Shown piece after piece: positions 41,790 to 50,700 of a stretch of DNA of 64,000 nucleotides (positions within the stretch are counted from its first letter, which is position 1; every line of letters begins with the position of its first letter). Location: NCBI RefSeq assembly GCF_042661025.1, contig NZ_JBHSWH010000001.1:1240001-1304000 (forward strand), given 5' to 3'. Under the pieces are notes generated by a model. That model had not been told where the DNA came from. It searched no databases and worked only from the letters and a program-made list of their open reading frames with translations. The translations under genes were made by a program, and so were the position numbers. This DNA comes from Flexivirga alba (lineage in GTDB: Bacteria > Actinomycetota > Actinomycetes > Actinomycetales > Dermatophilaceae).

Positions 41790-42757
41790 GTGTCATCACT
41801 ATCCGTCGCCTTCGGCGACTATCCGCATGTTCGCCCCTTCCTCGAGGGGGAGAGCGAGTTGCCGGTCACGAGATCGAGCCGGTGACCGTCAAGCCCATCA
41901 TCAGTGCGTACCGCCGGATGATCCGGGATCTCGAATTCGACGTTGCCGAGCTGGCGCCCGTCACCTATGTCATGGCGCGCGAGGCCGGCATCCCGCTGAT
42001 CGCGATCCCCGTCTTCATCAACCGCAAGTTCCACCACAGCGACATCGTGTGCGGTCCGAAGTCAGGCATTCGGGCGCCGAAGGACCTGGAAGGCAAGGAA
42101 GTCGGGGTGCGCGCGTTTTCGGTGAGCACCGGCGTCTGGGGCCGTGGTCTACTGGCCGAGCAGTATGGCGTGGACATCGAGTCCATCACCTGGGTGGTCG
42201 ACGACGACGACCACATCCAGGGCAAAGAACCCGCGAACCAACGCCGAGTGACCGACGACCGATCGCTCGAGTCCTTATTACTCGCCGATGAACTCGGCGC
42301 AGCTTTCTCCGGCAACGCAGGTACGGGTCGCGCGGGAGCGCCCCGGGAAGGCTGGACCGAGACCGCGCCGGCCGACACCGAAGAAGCGGCGTCATACCCG
42401 CTCTTCCCGGACGCGAAGGTCCTCGAGCGCGACTGGTTCCTACGCACCGGCGTCTACCCCCTGCACTCCGTCATCGTCATACGCAGCGAGCTGGCGGAGC
42501 GGGCACCCGAGCTGCCGACCGAGCTGTATGCCGCACTCGTGCGCAGCAAACAGAAGTACCTCGCGGAGGACCCGACCTGGGCACAGCAACCGCGCCTGGC
42601 CCGACAGGCTGCGCAGGTCGGCGGCGATCCCGTGCCGTATGGCGCGGAGCCCAACCAGCCCAGCATCGACGCGCTCGTCCGATACAGCGCGGAGCAGGGG
42701 CTCATCTCAAACCGTCCGACAGCCCTGTTCGCTCCCGGCGACTACCCGGTGGGCTGA
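41790..42757 (+). CDS. 4,5-Dihydroxyphthalate decarboxylase-family protein (paralogue 1), frame broken near the 5' end
   Basis: From a GTG at 41790 the frame reads SSLSVAFGDYPHVRPFLEG and then shifts in the GGGGG run at 41846-41850; the remainder (from 41882 as a separate frame) reads GHEIEPVTVKPIISAYRRMIRDLEFDVAELAPVTY. One extra G gives a continuous 322-residue protein. GVRAFSVSTGVWGRGLLAEQYGVD is the family signature shared with two more copies in this cluster. The fold is that of periplasmic NMT1-like binding proteins, but there is no signal peptide. The family includes the phthalate-pathway decarboxylase; the true substrate is unknown. Confidence 0.8.
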
Positions 42758-42777
42758 ACCCAGTGAAGGAAACCTCG

Positions 42778-43632
42778 ATGCGCGTCGACGCCCATTGCCA
42801 CATCATCTCCAACAACCTCGAGACCTACCCACAGAACCCGCTTGGCGGCAAGCAGTCCAAGTGGGCGGCTGCCCGGCCGGTCACTGCGGAGGGTCTGTTG
42901 GACCGCATGGACAGCAACGGAATCGACCAGGCCGTGCTGGTGCAGGCGACGACGAACTACGGCTACGACAACAGTTATGTCGTGGACAGCGCGCGTCGTT
43001 GGCCGGACCGATTCACGGTGGTCGGCACCGTTGACCCCGTCAAGCCCGGCGCAGCCAGCTGGCTGCCGAAGGCGCACGAGGAGGGCCTGGCCGGCGTACG
43101 ACTCTTCACCGCCGGGAGCACGCTCACCGGCCAGAGCAACTCGTTCGTGAGTGCAGAGTCCGATGAATTCTGGCTGACCGCAGGCAAACTCGGCGTCCCC
43201 GTGTGCCTGCAGCTCAAGCTGGACTCCGCTCTCGACGAACTGCACACGGTGCTGGCGAGCTACCCCGAGGTCACCGTGCTGCTCGACCATTGTGGTTACC
43301 CAGATGTTGAGGCCGACCCTGCTGCAGCTGCTCAGACCGTGGTCGAACTCGCAAGATATCCGCGCCTGTTCCTCAAGCTCACCCATCGCACGCTCGAACC
43401 ACTGGACAGGTTGGGTGAGTCGGCGATCAACTTCCTGCGCCCGGTCATCGATGCGTTCACCGCCGACCGCATCGCCTGGGGGTCGAACTGCCCGGCGGCC
43501 GAGCAGCCGATGGAGGAACTTGTCGGGTTGGCGAACGACGTTCTCGATGTCCTCTCCGACGACGAGCGGGAAGGTATCTTGAGCCGAACCGCTCGTGTGC
43601 TGTACCCGTCACTGGAAGTTGGAACCCGCTGA
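42778..43632 (+). CDS. Amidohydrolase (PF04909-type), catabolic paralogue A
   Basis: 284 residues from the ATG at 42778, with GAAGGA upstream. MRVDAHCHI gives the metal-binding H-x-H. The sequence NLETYPQNPLGGKQSKWAAARPVTAEGLLDRMDSNGIDQAVLVQATTNYGYDNSY matches paralogue B at 45584 block by block. VTVLLDHCGYPD and IAWGSNCPAAEQ carry the later metal and Asp positions. PF04909 contains LigI lactonase, LigJ and the ACMSD/gamma-resorcylate decarboxylases, so either hydrolysis or decarboxylation is possible. Its TGA overlaps the GntR start (TGATG). Confidence 0.83.
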   Translation: MRVDAHCHIISNNLETYPQNPLGGKQSKWAAARPVTAEGLLDRMDSNGIDQAVLVQATTNYGYDNSYVVDSARRWPDRFTVVGTVDPVKPGAASWLPKAHEEGLAGVRLFTAGSTLTGQSNSFVSAESDEFWLTAGKLGVPVCLQLKLDSALDELHTVLASYPEVTVLLDHCGYPDVEADPAAAAQTVVELARYPRLFLKLTHRTLEPLDRLGESAINFLRPVIDAFTADRIAWGSNCPAAEQPMEELVGLANDVLDVLSDDEREGILSRTARVLYPSLEVGTR

Positions 43633-44378
43633 TGTCGTCCGTAGAGAACGCGGGGAGAGCCGCATCCCGAGATGCTGGCGAGATCACGAACTCGGAGAGC
43701 AACGGCTCGGGCGACTCCCGGCTGGCGACGACGAGTGCGCGGGTCTACGAGGAGCTGCGCACGGCCATTCTGGCCGGTGTGTTTCCTCCGGACAGTCGCC
43801 TGACGGAAGCGGATCTCACTTCGCGCTTCGCTGTCTCCCGGGGGACTCTCCGGTCGGTGCTGGCTCGGTTGGTCCAGGAGGGTTACCTCGTCAGCGAGGC
43901 CAACCGGGGAGCGCGCACGCGTTCGTTCTCGGTCGAGGAAGCTATCGAGATTCTCGACACCCGGGAGTTGCTGGAGTCGGCGCTCGCGGCGCGGGCCGCC
44001 GAGCGCGCCACGGACGAGGACATCGCCGACCTGACGAACCTCGTGGAGCTGATGGCGGAGGCCAACCGCACCGGCGGTCGTGAGGAGTATGCCGGGCTGA
44101 TCCGCCGGTTCCACGAGCGAATCCGCCAAGCCGCGCGACAGGCAACGCTCACCCGGTATGTCGGCCAGTTGATGTATCCGCTGGTCCTGCGGCAGTACCG
44201 GCCGATCGACAGCTCTCATCCACGGCCGGAGTCGCTGGCCGAACAGCAGGCCATCCTCAGCGCGATCATCACCCACAACGCGAGCGCCGCGGAAGCCGCA
44301 ATGCGTCACCACGTCTCTGCGGCCGGAAGAGCGCTTCAGATCGGTGTCGGTGACGTGGACGACCGCCCGCAGCACTGA
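43632..44378 (+). CDS. GntR family regulator (FCD/FadR subfamily) of the catabolic cluster
   Basis: 248 residues. HTH at about 35-100: RVYEELRTAILAGVFPPDSRLTEADLTSRFAVSRGTLRSVLARLVQEGYL, the GntR form. A helical FCD domain follows with RRFHERIRQAARQATLTRYVGQL and HNASAAEAAMRHH, whose His residues usually bind a metal and a small acid ligand. It is coupled to the amidohydrolase gene and sits in the middle of the cluster, followed by a strong terminator. It is the best candidate for binding the TTGT-N3-ACAA boxes. Confidence 0.9.
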   Translation: MSSVENAGRAASRDAGEITNSESNGSGDSRLATTSARVYEELRTAILAGVFPPDSRLTEADLTSRFAVSRGTLRSVLARLVQEGYLVSEANRGARTRSFSVEEAIEILDTRELLESALAARAAERATDEDIADLTNLVELMAEANRTGGREEYAGLIRRFHERIRQAARQATLTRYVGQLMYPLVLRQYRPIDSSHPRPESLAEQQAILSAIITHNASAAEAAMRHHVSAAGRALQIGVGDVDDRPQH

Positions 44379-44392
44379 TCTCTTGAACTCGA

Positions 44393-44418
44393 AACGGGCC
44401 GGCGATTGCCGGCCCGTT
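44393..44418 (+). terminator. Intrinsic-type terminator after the GntR gene
   Basis: Perfect 11-bp GC-rich stem (arm AACGGGCCGGC) with the loop GATT, 15 bases after the GntR stop. No strong U tract follows. It separates the first plus-strand unit from the second. Confidence 0.8.
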
Positions 44419-44472
44419 CTGTGTGGCGCCGTCATGCGGGTGTGGCTGACTCATCCTCCGAGTACATCTCAC

Positions 44473-44603
44473 TTGTCGAACAATAAGTAACTTCGGCATG
44501 GGCGTCTCGGTGACCAATTTCGTTCAGAGTGCAGAAAATTCGGCAAACTCGTTGTGCGTCGTGCGGTCCAGTGTTAGCGTGATCACACTAAGTTGTTAAA
44601 CAA
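44473..44603 (+). promoter_or_regulatory. Two TTGT-N3-ACAA boxes before the second decarboxylase-like gene
   Basis: TTGT-CGA-ACAA at 44473-44483 and TTGT-TAA-ACAA at 44593-44603. The second lies 17 bases before the ATG at 44620. Same box as in the divergent promoter at 41.7 kb, indicating coregulation of both plus-strand units and the minus-strand operon. Confidence 0.7.
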
Positions 44604-44619
44604 TCAGAAGCGAGGCGAG

Positions 44620-45519
44620 ATGTCGAGCGTGACTCGGATGGATGTGGCGGTGCGGCGGTATCCGCACACCGGAGCATTGTTGGACGGGCAGGTGACGGCG
44701 GACGGACTTGAGCTGCACTTCGCAAATGTCGAACCGATCCACCGGGCGTTCGCGCCGATGGTTCGTGAGCTGCGGTATGACGCGTCGGAGCTGGCCATCG
44801 CAACACTGTTCCAAGCCGTCGAAGCCGGCGTACCGATCGCCGCTTTGCCGATCGTGCTGCACGGCAACTTCCACCACCGGTCGCTCTCTGCCCTCGATGG
44901 AGCCGCTCTCTTCCCAGGGGACCTTCGCGGCCGACGCGTCGGCGTGCGTTCCTACACACAGACCACCGGCCTGTGGGTTCGCGGAATACTTGCCGACACC
45001 TACGGGGTCGCCGCGCAGGACGTCACCTGGGTGACCAATGAAGGCCCGCACGTCGCGTCCTACCACGAGCCGTCGAATGTCGAACGTACCGACAAGGAGC
45101 TGCTGCCGCTCCTGAGGGAGGGCGACGTCGATGCGGTCCTCATCGGAGCCCGCTCCGCCGACCATGTGCAGGAGCTCGCGCCGCTGATCGCCGACTCCGA
45201 ATCGCAGCAGAGCCAGTTCTACGACGCGAACGGCTGGATTCCGATCAACCACCTTCTGGTCGTCCGGAAGGACTTGCTGGAGGACAACCCGACGGCCGTG
45301 CGAGCGCTCTACAGCGGGTTCGCGGCAGCGATCGACGCGGCGCGACCGGACGAGCCAACCGGTTCAGTGCGCGAGATTGTCGTCCAGCACGGCATCACTG
45401 ACACGTTGTTGGCGACTCTTGACGCGGCCCTGCGTCACGCTCGAGAGCAGGAGCTCATCAGTTCGGACCTGAGCGCAGCGGACTTGTTCCACGACTTCGA
45501 GAAGTACGCCGGCGAGTGA
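44620..45519 (+). CDS. 4,5-Dihydroxyphthalate decarboxylase-family protein (paralogue 2)
   Basis: 299 residues from the ATG at 44620, with a GAGGCGAG site upstream. MDVAVRRYPHTGALLDGQVTADGLELHFANVEPIHRAF, SELAIATLFQAVEAGVPIAALPIVLHGNFHHRSL and GVRSYTQTTGLWVRGILADTYGV follow the family in order. No signal peptide, so it is cytoplasmic and probably enzymatic, although often annotated as an ABC substrate-binding protein. The intact sequence supports the repaired frame of paralogue 1. Confidence 0.83.
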   Translation: MSSVTRMDVAVRRYPHTGALLDGQVTADGLELHFANVEPIHRAFAPMVRELRYDASELAIATLFQAVEAGVPIAALPIVLHGNFHHRSLSALDGAALFPGDLRGRRVGVRSYTQTTGLWVRGILADTYGVAAQDVTWVTNEGPHVASYHEPSNVERTDKELLPLLREGDVDAVLIGARSADHVQELAPLIADSESQQSQFYDANGWIPINHLLVVRKDLLEDNPTAVRALYSGFAAAIDAARPDEPTGSVREIVVQHGITDTLLATLDAALRHAREQELISSDLSAADLFHDFEKYAGE

Positions 45520-45583
45520 CCGACTGCCCGTCGCCGCTTCCCCTGGACGACGACCTCACCCTCTCAGACAGGAGCAATTAGCG

Positions 45584-46447
45584 ATGACCCAGTTCGACAC
45601 CCATACCCACGCGATCTCGCCGGACACCGATCGATATCCGGTGCAACCACTGGGCGGAACCCGCTCCGAGTGGTCGCAGACCCGTGCAGTCGACATCGAC
45701 GGACTCCTCAGGTCGTTGGACGCCGCCGGCGTCGAGCGCGCAGCCTTGGTGCACGCGTCGACGGTTTACGGCTTCGACAACAGTTACGCCGCCGACGCCC
45801 TCGATCGGCACCCTGATCGCCTCGTCGGTGTGTGTGCCGTGGACTTCCTGTCGCCCACGGCGATCGACGACTTACGCCATTGGATCGGCGAGCGGGGGTT
45901 CAGCGGCGTCCGGATCCGTGTGTCCGACGGAACCACGGCGGTGCCCGCCCAGGGGTCTGGAGTCTCCGACGAAGGCATGGCAGCGGTCTGGGATTACCTT
46001 GATACACAACACATCCCGGTGTGTATCCAGATGCACTCCAAGGACACGAACAAGCTGGTTTCGGTGCTGGAGCGGCATCCGCGACTCACTGTTCTGCTCG
46101 ATCACGGCGGGCGTCCGAACGCCGCCGGAGGCCCGCCATACAACGGGCTCGACGAGCTGGCAACGCTGTCGAAGTACGACGGCGTCCACCTGAAGATCAC
46201 GCCACCGATGCTGCGCCGGCTCGGTGAGGAGCCCGGCGTCGACGCCATCGAAGTGGTGGGCGAACTGGTTCACCGGTTCGGTGCCGATCACCTCATGTGG
46301 GGGTCCAACTTTCCCGCATCCGATGGGACGCTCGCCAGTTTGCGCGACAGCATCCACAGTCACTTCGTCGGGCTCACCGACGCGCAATTGACCGGCGTGC
46401 TCGGTGCGAACGCAGCACGCGTCTACACAGCGTCAGCCGCCGGCTGA
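45584..46447 (+). CDS. Amidohydrolase (PF04909-type), catabolic paralogue B
   Basis: 287 residues; GACAGGAGCAATTAGCG upstream. MTQFDTHTHAI carries the H-x-H pair. DRYPVQPLGGTRSEWSQTRAVDIDGLLRSLDAAGVERAALVHASTVYGFDNSY parallels paralogue A. LTVLLDHGGRPNA and LMWGSNFPASDG carry the downstream metal and catalytic positions. It directly follows decarboxylase-family paralogue 2, just as paralogue A follows paralogue 1, so a two-gene module seems to be duplicated. Reaction not determined. Confidence 0.84.
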   Translation: MTQFDTHTHAISPDTDRYPVQPLGGTRSEWSQTRAVDIDGLLRSLDAAGVERAALVHASTVYGFDNSYAADALDRHPDRLVGVCAVDFLSPTAIDDLRHWIGERGFSGVRIRVSDGTTAVPAQGSGVSDEGMAAVWDYLDTQHIPVCIQMHSKDTNKLVSVLERHPRLTVLLDHGGRPNAAGGPPYNGLDELATLSKYDGVHLKITPPMLRRLGEEPGVDAIEVVGELVHRFGADHLMWGSNFPASDGTLASLRDSIHSHFVGLTDAQLTGVLGANAARVYTASAAG

Positions 46448-46502
46448 TCGCAACACATCACAGTATTGGCTCGAAAGAGCCACCTCTTGAAGGAGATTCA
46501 CG

Positions 46503-47609
46503 ATGACCGGTTTGACCGCTCCTGGAGCGAAGTCATCGAAGGTGCGACTGCGCCGGGGATCAGTGGTCTTGGCTATCGCGGTCCTTGCGAGCACGAGTGC
46601 GTGTGGCGGGTCCGGGTCCTCGAAGGCGACAGACCTTCCGACGTCCATGAGCGGTCTCTACACGCAGGCGAAGAAGGAAGGTGTCGTCTACTGGTCGGCG
46701 CCGAAGCCGCAGGCCCAGATGCAGAGCGCGATCGACCTGTTCACGAAGAAGTACCCGGGTGTGCAGGTCAAGTACACGAACACCAAGGCGCCCGACCAGG
46801 TGAGTCAGATCAAGTTGGAGCAGGCGGCCAAGAAGGTGACCGTCGACGTCGGAAACGCCGGTGGACTGACCGTTGTGCCTTCGATGAAGCTCGCTGACAA
46901 TGTCGACTGGGCGAAGTACGGGATCGCCAGTGACAACATCTTTGAGAAGAACATGGTCTACATCTGGGCCGTGCCGAAGGTGTGGGCCTACAACACCACC
47001 AAGGTGAAGGCGTCCGAGGTGCCCAAGACCTGGAACGACCTGCTCAACTCGCGCTGGTCCGGTGGGAAGGTCTCGATTGAGTCCCGGGCCTCCTTCATGA
47101 CCGTCTGGGATCTTGACTCCGGAATGGGCGGCGAGGGAAAGGCTCTGCCGTGGGCGAAGAAGCTCAACGCGCTGAAGCCGCACTACACCGATAACACGAC
47201 GCAGTCCGAGGCACCGATTGAATCAGGTCAAGTCGACATGGGCACCAGCCTGATCAACCTGGTGCTGTCCGCCCAGAAGAAGGGCGCGCCCGTCGCCGTC
47301 GCACCACTGTCGCCGACCAACGCCAACGAAGCGTATTTGTATGTCCCCAAGTACGCCCCTCACCCAGCGGCTGCGGTGCTTCTCACGTCGTTCCTGTCTT
47401 CGGCTGCCGCGCAAGCAGCACTGTCGAAGTCCTACAACTCCCGCATTCCGGTCAGCACCGATTGTTCCAACGCCGGCCAGACTCCCGTGCTGAAGGCGAT
47501 CTGTGCCGCCGGTCTGAAGTGGTATCCCACCAAGTCCCTGGCGCAGTACCAGAGCCTCAGCGCGTTCTTCCCGAAGGCTGAGAAGGCCCTCGGCACCAGT
47601 GTGGGCTGA
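46503..47609 (+). CDS. Extracellular solute-binding lipoprotein (iron/phosphonate-type, AfuA-like)
   Basis: 368 residues. Lipoprotein signal with Cys34 (LASTSACGG) and a Gly/Ser linker. ANKKEGVVYWSA-like entry (YTQAKKEGVVYWSAPKP), VYIWAVPKVWAYNTTKVKASEVPKTWNDLLNSRW and FLSSAAAQAALSKSYNSRIPV match the Fe3+-type/family 1 binding proteins that also serve for small organic acids. It is followed by a two-domain permease and an ATPase, giving a complete importer. The cluster context suggests an aromatic acid rather than iron (inference). Confidence 0.86.
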   Translation: MTGLTAPGAKSSKVRLRRGSVVLAIAVLASTSACGGSGSSKATDLPTSMSGLYTQAKKEGVVYWSAPKPQAQMQSAIDLFTKKYPGVQVKYTNTKAPDQVSQIKLEQAAKKVTVDVGNAGGLTVVPSMKLADNVDWAKYGIASDNIFEKNMVYIWAVPKVWAYNTTKVKASEVPKTWNDLLNSRWSGGKVSIESRASFMTVWDLDSGMGGEGKALPWAKKLNALKPHYTDNTTQSEAPIESGQVDMGTSLINLVLSAQKKGAPVAVAPLSPTNANEAYLYVPKYAPHPAAAVLLTSFLSSAAAQAALSKSYNSRIPVSTDCSNAGQTPVLKAICAAGLKWYPTKSLAQYQSLSAFFPKAEKALGTSVG

Positions 47610-47654
47610 TTCACGACCGTGTCCCATGCACCCCAAGACGCAGAGGATCTGCTG

Positions 47655-49456
47655 ATGAAAGTCGTACCAGGCGACCAGGTCGGGTCGACCGAGACGCGCG
47701 ATCGGGCCGACTCGGAGACCGCGCATCGCCCGCCCCGCTGCGCGGAACGCGGCCATGGAACGGCGTACGGCTGCACGGTTTCGGGATCGTGGTCAACCTG
47801 GTCATGGTCGCGCTAATCGCCTACCTGGTCCTGGTGCCCCTGGGCATCCTGGTCTATTCGAGTCTCAAGCCGACCACGACCGATCTTCCGTTCGAAGTTC
47901 CTGGCTTCGGGCTCTCCAACTATCGCGATGTGTTCTCGTCGGGTCGCCTCGGGACCGTCAGCCTCAATACCGGCATCTACGTGGTCGGCTCCCTTGTGGT
48001 CGCCCTGGTGCTGTCGGTGGCATTCGCCTACCTGTTCGAGCGGACCGACATGCCCGGCAGGCGCTTTCTGGCCCCGCTCGCGTTGGCACCTCTCGCCGTG
48101 CCGGTGACGGTCATGGCGATCGCGTGGGCGCTGGTCGCCAATCCCGCGAACGGACCGCTTGCCATCGTCCTGCGCAACACGATCGGATTTCATCTCGACA
48201 TCTACTCGCTGGCGGGAATGATCACCGTGATGGGCATCTTCGGGATACCCAGCATGTATCTCATGATCGCGCCGGCATTCGCACAACTGAACCCGGAGCT
48301 GGAGGAGGCGGCCGCCGCGACGGGAGCGCCGCTGCACCGGCGGCTCAGGCTCATCGTCTTTCCGTTGATCGGGCCGGCCGTGTCCGCCGCTGGCATGTTG
48401 CTGGTCGTCATCGCGCTGGAGGGGTTCGCGATTCCGGCGATCCTCGGCCTGCCGCACCAGATCTTCGTCTACAGCAACCTGATTCAGTATTCGTTGCAGC
48501 CGCCTAGCGGGCTGCCTGACTACGGGCAGGCAAGCACGTATGGCGTGCTGATCCTGGTGTTGTCGCTGGCGATGCTCCTGGTCTACCGGCGGCGCGTGCG
48601 AGATGCCGATCGGTACAAGGTCGTCACCGGCAAGGGGTATCGGCAGCGGCCGACCCCGTTGGGTAAGTGGCGCGTTCCGATGGCGGTGATCGTCTCGGTC
48701 GTACTGTTCGTCGGAGTGGTGCTGCCGATCCTGGCCCTCATCTGGACAAGCCTGTCGCCATACTCCCGACCGTTCACGATGTCCGGGCTTCGAACGATGA
48801 CGTTCGCGCCATACACACGAGTCTTCTCGGCGCCGGACCTGACCCATGTTCTGACGAATACTGCAGAGGTCGTGTTGATCACCGCGACCCTGACGACGGC
48901 GCTCTCTGTGTGGATCGCCATGGCAGCCGCCCAGCGCCGATTCTGGGGGAGTGGGTTCCTCTTCGAATCGACGTTCTTAGTCATGGGCATTCCCAGTGTC
49001 GTGCTGGGGTCGGCGGTTCTCTTCCTCTACTTGTTCCTACCCATCCCCATCTACGGGACCATCTGGATCATTGTTGTCGCACTGACGACGCGATTCCTCG
49101 CCCGAGGGGCACGGGTCGTGCAAACGGCGCTCTTACAGATCGATGAGGGGCTGCTGGAAGCAGGCCGAGCAACCGGCGCGTCATCGGCGACAGTGACCCG
49201 CAAGATCCTGCTGCCGTTGTTGAGCCCCGCGCTGTGGCGGCTCTGGTTGTGGGTGTTCGCGCACGCACTGGGCGAGTTGCCCATTGCCCTGCTGCTCACC
49301 GGTGCAGACAACAAAACCCTGATCGTCATGCTCTGGGACACCTACACCTCGAGTGTGGACTATCCCGAGGCAAGCGCACTGGCAGTCATCATCATGCTCA
49401 TATCGACGGTTGCGGTGTGGGTCGTCAACAGGCGTGGCGCGCCACGCGAGGCATAG
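47655..49456 (+). CDS. ABC importer permease with two BPD domains, frame broken near the 5' end
   Basis: The intact frame (555 residues) opens with a GTG at 47789 directly in TM1, without the cytoplasmic tail normal for the family. An ATG at 47655 with AGAGGA upstream begins a frame (MKVVPGDQVGSTETRDR...) that joins the permease if one C is added to CCCC at 47733-47736, giving 600 residues with RPWNGVRLHGFGIVV before TM1. Two halves of about six helices each follow, each with an EAA-type loop (ELEEAAAATGAP and LLEAGRATGASS). This ThiP/FbpB-like fused permease imports the substrate delivered by the upstream lipoprotein. Confidence 0.86.
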
Positions 49457-49466
49457 GAGAATTCAC

Positions 49467-50615
49467 ATGGCAGCTGTAGCGCACGAATTCACCGTGCCCG
49501 CAGATCGCGAAGCCGTCGTCGTCACCGACCTGGCCAAGGCGTATGGCGGGAGCGACGCGTTCGCAATCGAGGACATCACCTTCGAAGTTCCACAAGGCCA
49601 GTTCCTCACGCTTCTCGGGCCCAGTGGGTGTGGCAAGACCACGACGTTGCGGTGCATCGCCGGCTTGGAGCGCGCGACTCGCGGTCGGATCGAGATGGGC
49701 GGCGACGTGGTCTTCGACGCGTCGTCGAAACGCGACGTCAAGACCGAGGATCGTCCGATCGCGATGGTCCCGCAGTCATACGGCATCTGGCCGCACATGA
49801 CCGTGCTCGAGAATGCCGCCTTCCCGATGAAATATGGGCGGAAGCGCGTGAAGGAGAAGGGCGACATCCGGACCCGGGCGATGAACGTGCTCGAACAAGT
49901 CGGACTCGCGGACTTCGCGGATCGCTGGTCGACACGGCTGAGCGGAGGTCAGCAGCAGCGACTTGCCCTGGCCAGGGCCTTGCTCTGCGATCCCGACGTG
50001 CTGCTGCTCGACGAGCCACTGTCGAACCTGGACGCAAAGCTGCGAGTCCGGTTGCGCGGCGAATTGCGCCAGTTCCAGCAACAGTTCGGTGTCACCTCGC
50101 TGTATGTGACCCACGATCAGGCCGAGGCGCTGGCCATGTCAGACACAGTCATCGTGATGAACCAGGGAAAGGTCGAGCAGATCGACAGCCCGGAGGCGTT
50201 GTACAACTCACCACGTACGTCGTTCGTCGCGGACTTCATCGGCAGCGCAAACCTCATCCCGATCGAAGAGGGGACCGCTGAGGCATCCGGTGTCGTGGTC
50301 GCCAAGACATCCGTCGGCCAGTTCCGATGCGAGACGGTCTCGACCACGACCCCTGGTGAGTTGACCAGCGGCTTCGTGTGCGCTCGACCGGAGAACGTCA
50401 TGGTGCTGCCGGTCCACGACGAGAGGGCGCTGGCCGAAGGCGGCATCCACGCGAAGGTCACCGCGGCGGAGTTCCTCGGCGATCGCGTGGCGATCGACGT
50501 CGCAGTCGGCGGCTTGACGCTCTCGTCCTCCATGCCCGGGCCGTTGCGAGTGCAGCCTGGCGACGAGGTTGCCGTCCTGATCCGACCCGGCGACTGCCTC
50601 TACCTCGATCGCTGA
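49467..50615 (+). CDS. ABC importer ATP-binding protein
   Basis: 382 residues from the ATG at 49467 (AGGAGA upstream). Walker A GPSGCGKT, Q-loop MVPQSYGIWPHMTV, signature LSGGQQQRLALARAL, Walker B VLLLDEPLSNLD, switch His in YVTHDQAEAL. The C-terminal OB-like TOBE domain (from about 300: RPENVMVLPVHD...LIRPGDCLYL) is that of the CUT1/iron-type importers. It completes the importer with the preceding two genes. Confidence 0.93.
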   Translation: MAAVAHEFTVPADREAVVVTDLAKAYGGSDAFAIEDITFEVPQGQFLTLLGPSGCGKTTTLRCIAGLERATRGRIEMGGDVVFDASSKRDVKTEDRPIAMVPQSYGIWPHMTVLENAAFPMKYGRKRVKEKGDIRTRAMNVLEQVGLADFADRWSTRLSGGQQQRLALARALLCDPDVLLLDEPLSNLDAKLRVRLRGELRQFQQQFGVTSLYVTHDQAEALAMSDTVIVMNQGKVEQIDSPEALYNSPRTSFVADFIGSANLIPIEEGTAEASGVVVAKTSVGQFRCETVSTTTPGELTSGFVCARPENVMVLPVHDERALAEGGIHAKVTAAEFLGDRVAIDVAVGGLTLSSSMPGPLRVQPGDEVAVLIRPGDCLYLDR

Positions 50616-50700
50616 CTGAGGACCTCCTCGCGTTTCCCCAGACCTACCGCTCGCAACAGCGAGCGGCGGGTAGTCATCAACCCCACGAAAGGGCATCCAC

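Noticed and set aside
47619..47816. Small plus-strand frame starting MSHAPQDAEDLL
   Set aside because: Better explained as the 5' part of the importer permease, interrupted by one missing base; its internal ATG at 47655 has the ribosome site.
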